Origin: Aeromonas bivalvium
GTDB lineage: Bacteria; Pseudomonadota; Gammaproteobacteria; Enterobacterales; Aeromonadaceae
Direction of reading: 5' to 3'
DNA length: 64,000 nt
Assembly (NCBI RefSeq): GCF_000819765.1
Contig: NZ_CDBT01000047.1
Span: forward strand, 1 to 64,000
In this document: positions 58,907 to 64,000 of the stretch, in pieces
How positions within the stretch are numbered: position 1 is the stretch's first letter
Layout: each line of letters starts with the position of its first letter
Translations under genes and position numbers: made by a program
Notes under the pieces: generated by a model
Seen by the model: the letters and a program-made list of their open reading frames with translations, nothing else
Told to the model about the DNA's origin: nothing
Database searches by the model: none

Positions 58907-60159
58907 GGGTGATACTCCACCTGGAAGTGGTGCGCCGTGCTGGCGGCGAAGTCGGAGAAGTTGTGGTGCGGCAGCGCCGAGATGTCCCAGAGGGCCTGGC
59001 CGATGAAGATCTCCCGCTCTATCTGTGGCAGGCGATCACCCTCCTGCACAAACAGGCGCTGATCGAGCAGGGGGACCTCGGCGCCGTTCCGGGGCTGGAT
59101 GCGCGCCAGGGTGCGGCCACTCTGACCGAAGAAGACACGAAAGAAGCTGCGCCGGTTCGAGGGTTGCACCGGCTGAAGCGGCCGTGACAACAGGCTGTCT
59201 AGCCAGAGGGAGAGCAGGTCCACCCCGGCGTGATGCCGGGTGCTCTCCAGTATGTAGGCACCGCCGATGCGCGGGTTGATCTCGACCATCTCCCACCCTT
59301 GCCGTTCGGCAAACTTGGCCTCGATATGGAACAAGCCCGTGGTGACTTCCAGGCTCGCCAGGCAACGGGTGACGAAGGTCTTGCCCTGCGCCAGTTGCTC
59401 GGCTTGTACCGAGACCGGGGGGCAGACGCAGGCGTTCTCCAGCACGGTAAAGCCCTGCTGGTGCATGTCTATCTTTTCATGGACGGCCAGTACCTGCGCC
59501 TCTCCCTTCGTCACTATGACCTCGAAGCAATACTCGGTGCCCTGGATCAGGTCTTCGATGATGAATTCCGGTTCCCCCTCAAAGACACCGGCATAGGCCT
59601 GATCGGCGCAGGCCTGTCGCCACAGCGTCTCGAGCTGGTCAGGTTGATCCAGCTTGTCCGCCCGAAATGCGCCGAATGAGGCGAGCCCGGTTCTGGGCTT
59701 GATGAAGAAGGCGCTGGGATCCGTGATCCCTTGCCACAAGGCGTCGGTAAGCGGCTGGGCTTGCACCCGGGAGAGTCCGTCTCCGTGCAGCCAGCGTCGC
59801 ATGGTGAGCTTGTCCCGCAATCGGGTCACGCAGCTCACGTCGAGGTCGGTGGCGCCGAGCAGGCCATTGGTCTGTGCCATGAGCTCGCGATAGCCATCCC
59901 ATACCGAGATACAGGCGACCAGGGTGACCTCGTCGGGCAGGCGCGCCAGGCAGGCCGCTATGTCCTGCATGGTCAGTGCATGGCCATCGGTGATCTCGAG
60001 CTGGCTGACCCTATCCCGCCAGGGAGGGGTGAGCGCGCGGGATGGGCGGGAAGAGAGGACATAACACTCGAGTCCTCGGGCCGCCAGCTGCTGTTGCAGT
60101 GGGGCGACCATGGAGAGCAGCTGGTGGGACAGGATCAGGACACCTGTGCGTGAATTCAT
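58903..60159 (-). CDS. ATP-grasp ligase C of the biosynthetic cluster
   Basis: A 418-aa ATP-grasp protein of the amino-acid-ligase kind: LRDKLTMRRWLHGDGLS, AFFIKPRTGLASFGAF, FIIEDLIQGTEYCFEVIV and the canonical metal site HIEAKF ... MVEINPRIGGAYI. This is the most typical of the three ligases. The start MNSRTGVLILSHQL at 60159 is preferred; the frame to 60348 runs into the neighbouring gene's shadow. First of the three coupled ligases, 44 bp after the oxidase gene. Confidence 0.87.
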   Translation of the reverse strand: MNSRTGVLILSHQLLSMVAPLQQQLAARGLECYVLSSRPSRALTPPWRDRVSQLEITDGHALTMQDIAACLARLPDEVTLVACISVWDGYRELMAQTNGLLGATDLDVSCVTRLRDKLTMRRWLHGDGLSRVQAQPLTDALWQGITDPSAFFIKPRTGLASFGAFRADKLDQPDQLETLWRQACADQAYAGVFEGEPEFIIEDLIQGTEYCFEVIVTKGEAQVLAVHEKIDMHQQGFTVLENACVCPPVSVQAEQLAQGKTFVTRCLASLEVTTGLFHIEAKFAERQGWEMVEINPRIGGAYILESTRHHAGVDLLSLWLDSLLSRPLQPVQPSNRRSFFRVFFGQSGRTLARIQPRNGAEVPLLDQRLFVQEGDRLPQIEREIFIGQALWDISALPHHNFSDFAASTAHHFQVEYHP

Positions 60160-60203
60160 GGGGTCACTCCTTGGGGGCCTGATGGACAGGCCCCGCTCCG
60201 TGC

Positions 60204-60959
60204 TTATGCGGCTTGCCCTGTGGCCTGGCCATGCTTCTCGTACAGCTCCACGAAGAACAGCTTGAGCAGCTCCTGGATTTCGCTGAAGTAGCGCTTGATG
60301 TCGACGATGTCCTGCTCGCTCTCGATGAGCAGATGCAGGATGTCCCACATCTCCTGGGTGTGATCCTCCACCAGATCGGTGTTCAGATGGGCGGCCTGAC
60401 CGGCAATCTTGTCTTTGCCCAGGGAGTCGGCCATGGCGGCAATCTGCTTGGGGGTGATCTTCTGGGTGGTGTACTCGACCAGATAGCTGTAGCAGACCAC
60501 GCCGAGGGGCTTCTCGTGTTCGGCCACGAAATAGAGGTAGCCGGCCAGCAGCCGGGTGTAGAAGCTGGGCTCGGTGCGATAGATCTCTTCCTGGCTGACG
60601 CCGATCCGCTCCGCATCCTGAATGAACAGGGTGTCGTGCAGCATCTCTTCATCCTGATAGGCGGCATAGCGCTGGGCGGCTTCGGCATTGATGCGGCTGA
60701 TCTTGTGCAGGTTGTTGCACTGGGCGCTGCGCATCAGGCGGATACGCCAGGCATGCTCCATGAGGGTCTGGCGATAGTAGGGCAGGTTGACTTCGGACCC
60801 CTCCAGGTGGCGGGCGAAGGGAACGGTGCGGTTCCACTCGTCAATCTTGGTATCGAGAAATGCGTCCAGCTCCCGCTTTACCCTGGCGCTCTCCTGAAGG
60901 GAGAGCAGGGGTTTGCGACGAACGATGGCGCGGTCCGTGATGCGATTTTTCAAGTCCAT
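60204..60959 (-). CDS. Haem-oxygenase-like iron-containing oxidase (HDO/Haem_oxygenas_2 family)
   Basis: A 251-aa all-helical protein. Candidate metal ligands fall as in haem-oxygenase-like diiron oxidases: E68 (MEHAW), E105 and H108 (DEEMLHD, an ExxH pair), E162 (VEYTTQ), then H191, D195 and H200 (HLNTDLVEDHTQEMW). Family members such as UndA, BesC and SznF use O2 to desaturate, cleave or N-oxygenate amino or fatty acids. The neighbouring ferredoxin is a likely electron donor. The start at 60959 lies 20 bases after the ferredoxin stop. Substrate unknown; an amino acid is the best guess from the ligases downstream. Confidence 0.82.
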   Translation of the reverse strand: MDLKNRITDRAIVRRKPLLSLQESARVKRELDAFLDTKIDEWNRTVPFARHLEGSEVNLPYYRQTLMEHAWRIRLMRSAQCNNLHKISRINAEAAQRYAAYQDEEMLHDTLFIQDAERIGVSQEEIYRTEPSFYTRLLAGYLYFVAEHEKPLGVVCYSYLVEYTTQKITPKQIAAMADSLGKDKIAGQAAHLNTDLVEDHTQEMWDILHLLIESEQDIVDIKRYFSEIQELLKLFFVELYEKHGQATGQAA

Positions 60960-60979
60960 TTGAGAGTCCTCAGGTTGAG

Positions 60980-61243
60980 TTAGCGAAGAATGACGTCGCC
61001 CAGCACCTTGCATTGGCAAGCCAGGCGCAGGTTGGTATCGGTCTGTTTTGTCAGCGCGAACAGCCGCTGCTCCCTGGGTGTCAGGGCAGAGAGCTGGTCC
61101 TGCCCCTCGACGACATTGATGGTGCAGGTGCCGCAATTGCCGGCGCGACAGGCGAACCGGATGTGGTCGTCCATGTCGAGCAGGCGGATCGGGTCGGGTG
61201 AGTCGATGACGACGCCGCTTTCCAGGAAGGTGATGCTTGGCAT
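60980..61243 (-). CDS. [2Fe-2S] ferredoxin
   Basis: An 87-aa plant-type ferredoxin: C32-x4-C37-x2-C40 (CRAGNCGTC) and a fourth ligand in LACQCKV (C76 or C78). It starts at 61243 (MPSITFLESG). First gene of the six-gene operon and probably the reductant for the adjacent oxidase. No dedicated ferredoxin reductase gene is present in the cluster. Confidence 0.93.
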   Translation of the reverse strand: MPSITFLESGVVIDSPDPIRLLDMDDHIRFACRAGNCGTCTINVVEGQDQLSALTPREQRLFALTKQTDTNLRLACQCKVLGDVILR

Positions 61244-61359
61244 AGTTGAGTTCCGGCAGATAGGGGCTAGGCCGTGGATGGGCCTCATTTGCTGGGGCAA
61301 CTCTAATCTCGCCCTCTATGGGGGGGCAGGGAAGGACGGTATTCATTTGGCATTACTTT

Positions 61360-61382
61360 GCCGGTAAAGTGGCCGGTAAAGT
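61360..61382. promoter_or_regulatory. Direct-repeat operator candidate for the MocR regulator
   Basis: GCCGGTAAAGT occurs twice (61360-61370 and 61372-61382), one base apart, in the region between the divergent ferredoxin and MocR genes. ACTTT just upstream adds a small dyad. MocR proteins typically bind direct repeats near their own divergent promoters. Confidence 0.6.
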
Positions 61383-61399
61383 TGCGCAAGGAGGCAGCC

Positions 61400-62812
61400 A
61401 TGATGATCCCAGCGTTGGTATTCAGGCCAGGGGAGCCCAAGGTGGTTCAAATCACGGACCACCTCGGCCAGTTGATCCGGGAGGGCGTGCTGCCCATGGG
61501 GACGCGGCTCCCCTCCATCCATGCCCTGACGCGCCAGTTCGGGGTGAGCAAGTTCACCGTGGTGGACGCCCTTGACCGGCTCAAGGGCCAGCAGCTGGTC
61601 CATGCCAGCCAGGGGCGTGGCTACTTCGTCTCCCGCCGTGGCCCGGTGCCGGATGGCGACAGCCTGGGGCAGCTGCTGCCCCAGGATTTTCTGAGCGTCT
61701 CCCGGCGCGCCCTGATCGGCGAACAGGGGGCGAGCCGTCCCGGCTGCGGCTTCTTGCCCGCCGATTGGCTCGATGGTGACAACCTGCGCCAGGCCCTGCG
61801 CCAGGTGAGTCGGCAGCCCAACCTCAGGCTGGCCGAGTATGGCGATGCCGCCGGCTATCGCCCCCTGCGCGAGACCCTGAGGGATCGCCTGGCGGTGCTC
61901 GGCATGGCGCTGACCCCGGGCCAGCTGGTGACCACGGCCAATACCATGCAGGCGCTGGATCTGCTGCTGCGCCTGCTGTTGCGCCCCGGGGATACCGTGC
62001 TGGTGGATGACCCCTGTTACTTCAACTTCCACGGTGTCCTGAGCCTGCATGGTGCCCGGGTGCTCTCCCTGCCCCGCACCCCGAATGGCCCCGATCTGAC
62101 CCTGCTGGAGCGCTGGCTCAGGGAGGAGAAGCCGCGGCTCTATCTCACCTCCGGCCTGCTGCACAACCCCACCGGCCAGTCGCTCTCGCCTGCCCAGGCG
62201 TTCAGCCTGCTGGCATTGCTGTCCCGCTGGGATTGCCATCTGATCGAGGATGACCTCTATGGGGATCTGCTCGGGGAGGTGCCCAGGCTGGCCAGCCTGG
62301 GGGGCTGGGATCGGGTGACCTATGTGTCGGGGTTCTCCAAGCTGCTCAGCGCCAACCTCAGACTGGGTTTCGTCGCGGCCAGCCCGGCCCTGGCCGCCAG
62401 CCTCGCCGGCCTGAAGCAGGTGTGCGGCGGGGTGACCATGGAGATAGGGGAGCGGATGCTGACCGGGTTGCTGCGAGATGGCCACTACGATCGGCAGCTG
62501 CGGCGGATCCGCCAGCGGCTGTGCGATGCGGGGGGGCGTGTCGACGACTGGCTGGCGGGACTGGGCTGTCGGCTGGAGTTCGATGGCCAGGGGGGCCTGT
62601 TTCGCTGGGTGCGGCTGCCGGACGGGGTCAACAGTGAGACCCTGGCCCAGTCGGCCCTGGCCGAAGGCATCGCCCTGGCGCCGGGATCCCTCTTCACCCG
62701 GAGCGAGGAGGGGCAGCGTCACATGCGACTCAACCTCGCCCACACCGATCACCCCGAGCTGATGGCGCGACTGGGTCGGCTGCTGCGCGAGGCCGGGCGA
62801 GGGGAGACTTAG
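61400..62812 (+). CDS. MocR-family regulator (GntR HTH fused to aminotransferase-like PLP domain)
   Basis: A 470-aa protein. N-terminal GntR winged helix (ITDHLGQLIREGVLPMGTRLPSIHAL...), linker, then a fold-type I aminotransferase domain with the PLP lysine K314 in YVSGFSKLLSANLRLGF and an upstream DDPCYFNFHGVL. MocR proteins sense PLP or PLP-amino-acid adducts and control nearby metabolic genes. AAGGAGG just upstream fixes the ATG at 61400. Divergent from the ferredoxin-oxidase-ligase operon, so it is the probable cluster regulator, perhaps responding to an amino-acid substrate. Confidence 0.9.
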   Translation: MMIPALVFRPGEPKVVQITDHLGQLIREGVLPMGTRLPSIHALTRQFGVSKFTVVDALDRLKGQQLVHASQGRGYFVSRRGPVPDGDSLGQLLPQDFLSVSRRALIGEQGASRPGCGFLPADWLDGDNLRQALRQVSRQPNLRLAEYGDAAGYRPLRETLRDRLAVLGMALTPGQLVTTANTMQALDLLLRLLLRPGDTVLVDDPCYFNFHGVLSLHGARVLSLPRTPNGPDLTLLERWLREEKPRLYLTSGLLHNPTGQSLSPAQAFSLLALLSRWDCHLIEDDLYGDLLGEVPRLASLGGWDRVTYVSGFSKLLSANLRLGFVAASPALAASLAGLKQVCGGVTMEIGERMLTGLLRDGHYDRQLRRIRQRLCDAGGRVDDWLAGLGCRLEFDGQGGLFRWVRLPDGVNSETLAQSALAEGIALAPGSLFTRSEEGQRHMRLNLAHTDHPELMARLGRLLREAGRGET

Positions 62813-62850
62813 CCCCCAAAGGGGCCTTATCGGCCCGGGCTATCCGTGCT

Positions 62851-62903
62851 GGATAAGCTGCCCGGCCATTCCGCCCGGCAATGTCGCCCGGGAGGGAGAG
62901 GCT
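62851..62903. pseudogene. Degenerate copy of the lysE-family gene 3' end
   Basis: About 120 bp beyond the stop of the minus-strand LysE gene, the segment AGCTGCCCGGCCATTCCGCC (62857-62876) repeats that gene's final codons (62977-62996) with two changes over the 20 bases. A shared GAGAGGCT (62896-62903) matches 63004-63011. Translated on the minus strand it gives LPGGMAGQLI beside the true end ILGGMAEQLI. An insertion of about a dozen bases interrupts the match. Confidence 0.55.
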
Positions 62904-62970
62904 GGGTCCGGACACCCAAAGAGCGGGCCGGGGCCTGGCCCCTGAGGGGGGCGCCGCGCCGTTGCCCGCG

Positions 62971-63600
62971 TTAAATGAGCTGCTCGGCCATGCCGCCCAG
63001 AATGGAGAGGCTGACGGCGCCGAACAGCAGGCCGGTGACCAGATTGAGGGGGCGCTGCACCCGGCCGAGCAGGCGCTGGGCTCGCGGGGTGGAGAGGCAC
63101 CAGGCGAGCAGGCCGAACCAGGCCAGGGAGAGCAGGAACAGCTCCAGGATCAACAGGCCCCGGGTCAGGCTGCCCACCTGGGGGGTGACCATGGCCGCCA
63201 GCAGGCCGACGAAGAACAACAGCGCCTTGGGATTGAGCAGATTGGTGGCGAGTCCGCGCCGAATGCCGAGGGCCAGTCCGCCCCGTTCGCTCCCTGCCTG
63301 CAGGCGGTCGGCCTCGCCACCCTGCCAGGCGGCCCTGAGGGCACCCCAGCCGAGCCAGCCCAGATAGAGGGCCCCGACCAGCCGCACCAGGGTGAACAAC
63401 CAGGGGTGACTGGCGATCAGCAGGCTGATGCCGGTCAGGCTGAAGGTGGCGTGCAACAGGATGGCGAGGGCGATGCCGATGGCGGCGCCCAGGGCGGTGG
63501 GCCTGTGCAGGCTGGTGCGCAGGATCAGCGCAAAATCGGGCCCCGGGCTTGCCAGGGCGATGAGATGGAGGAGTCCCAGGGTGATGAACAGGCTCTGCAT
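62971..63600 (-). CDS. LysE/RhtB-family amino-acid exporter
   Basis: A 209-aa membrane protein with about six hydrophobic segments and the LysE-family N-terminus LHLIALASPGPDFALILRTS; NLLNPKALLFF is the second conserved block. These proteins export amino acids such as threonine, homoserine or lysine. It lies 50 bp after the AraC-type gene on the same strand and converges on the MocR gene. It may be part of an AraC-controlled unit independent of the ATP-grasp cluster, though a role in amino-acid efflux near that cluster is worth noting. Confidence 0.9.
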   Translation of the reverse strand: MQSLFITLGLLHLIALASPGPDFALILRTSLHRPTALGAAIGIALAILLHATFSLTGISLLIASHPWLFTLVRLVGALYLGWLGWGALRAAWQGGEADRLQAGSERGGLALGIRRGLATNLLNPKALLFFVGLLAAMVTPQVGSLTRGLLILELFLLSLAWFGLLAWCLSTPRAQRLLGRVQRPLNLVTGLLFGAVSLSILGGMAEQLI

Positions 63601-63650
63601 GTGGCTGCTTTCCTTTACTGTGCCGGCGATGAGGAGAAGAGCTTGCCAGC

Positions 63651-64000
63651 TCAGGGATGGCCGCGGCTTGTAAAAGATTGCATCTGCTGGCGGTATTGCG
63701 CCGGCGTGATGCCGAAGGCCTGGCGAAAGCCGTGGTGGAAATGGCTCTGATCGAAGAAGCCTACCGTCAGCGCCACCTCGCTCACCGCCATGCCCCGGGC
63801 GAGCAGGGCCTTGCTGCGCTCGAGCCGCAGCCGCTTGAGCCAGGCGTAGGGGGTCATGCCGCTTTTTTTCTTGAACTGACGCAGGAAGGCGAAGCGATCC
63901 AGCCCGAACAGGGCGGCGAGCTCCTCCAGGCTGTGGGGCTGGTCGAGTCGGTCCAGCAGATGCTCGCGCAGGAACCTGAGCTGGGGATCCGACAGCCTGT
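63651..64000 (-). CDS. AraC-family regulator (truncated by the window edge)
   Basis: The open frame runs off the right end of the window; 116 C-terminal codons are visible. Both AraC helix-turn-helix motifs are present: HSLEELAALFGLDRFAFLRQF and then MAVSEVALTVGFFDQSHFHH, ending PAQYRQQ. Its N-terminal effector domain is outside. It is on the same strand as, and 50 bp upstream of, the LysE-type exporter, whose expression it probably controls. Confidence 0.85.
   Translation of the reverse strand, partial: RLSDPQLRFLREHLLDRLDQPHSLEELAALFGLDRFAFLRQFKKKSGMTPYAWLKRLRLERSKALLARGMAVSEVALTVGFFDQSHFHHGFRQAFGITPAQYRQQMQSFTSRGHP

Overview
The window reads as a chromosomal segment of a high-GC gammaproteobacterium, most probably Aeromonas or a close relative in Aeromonadaceae. 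The support is gene content and order: an intact ilvL-ilvGMEDA operon divergent from yifB, a yihD-(ccoG)-srkA-dsbA block, divergent ilvY/ilvC, enterobacterial-type CueR, PurR and LexA sites, and a secreted two-zinc M28 aminopeptidase like that of 'Aeromonas proteolytica'. The genus is inferred; no rRNA is present to settle it. I see no tRNA, rRNA, CRISPR array, prophage or intact transposase gene.

Layout. 1-7.4 kb: a PatZ-type acyl-CoA synthetase/acetyltransferase, a 63-aa unknown, ilvY/ilvC and pgi. 7.7-10.7 kb: copA and cueR with a MerR-type copper promoter. 10.8-15.8 kb: a diguanylate cyclase, then yihD, ccoG, srkA and dsbA. 15.8-19.0 kb: a three-gene ABC importer of the 'putative selenate' PhnCDE-like type whose permease is two fused halves. 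19.1-21.7 kb: an NAD salvage locus (pncB, nicotinamidase, divergent nrtR with a likely operator). 21.8-25.7 kb: a DUF523 protein, two tandem acyltransferases and yifB. 25.9-32.6 kb: the whole ilvLGMEDA operon with its leader peptide and attenuator. 32.8-37.8 kb: an OmpA-like porin, an SDR, a DUF2807 lipoprotein, a DinB-fold protein and an LctP-type permease. 38.3-41.4 kb: glutathione-dependent formaldehyde detoxification (frmA, fghA) with a divergent LysR. 41.8-43.0 kb: the aminopeptidase. 43.1-48.1 kb: a BMP-type nucleoside ABC importer with two PurR-like boxes. 48.5-50.7 kb: uvrD with an SOS box. 50.7-54.5 kb: an accessory stretch with repeats, an AT-rich membrane-protein islet, a LysR and an unknown secreted protein. 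54.5-64 kb: a CpeT-like protein, then a six-gene operon (ferredoxin, haem-oxygenase-like iron oxidase, three different ATP-grasp ligases, MFS exporter) divergent from a MocR regulator, then a LysE exporter and a truncated AraC regulator.

Two things stand out. First, 55.2-62.8 kb looks like a compact, NRPS-free biosynthetic locus for a small amino-acid or peptide-like metabolite: redox tailoring by the diiron-type oxidase and its ferredoxin, up to three ATP-dependent condensations, export by the MFS protein and control by the PLP-binding MocR. I do not recognise its product. Second, six places carry a short (about 30-130 bp), diverged copy of the end of the neighbouring gene: pncB, ilvD, an ABC ATPase, an ABC permease, uvrD and the LysE gene. 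Four of these copies are small open frames that touch or overlap the flanking start and stop codons of an operon, and in the best copies most substitutions are synonymous. They look like scars of past exchange with diverged alleles, and some may now act as small coupled frames.

Most remaining loci have enterobacterial counterparts, and their regulatory sites (CueR spacer, LexA box, PurR-like boxes, NrtR palindrome, ilv attenuator) can be read directly from the sequence.
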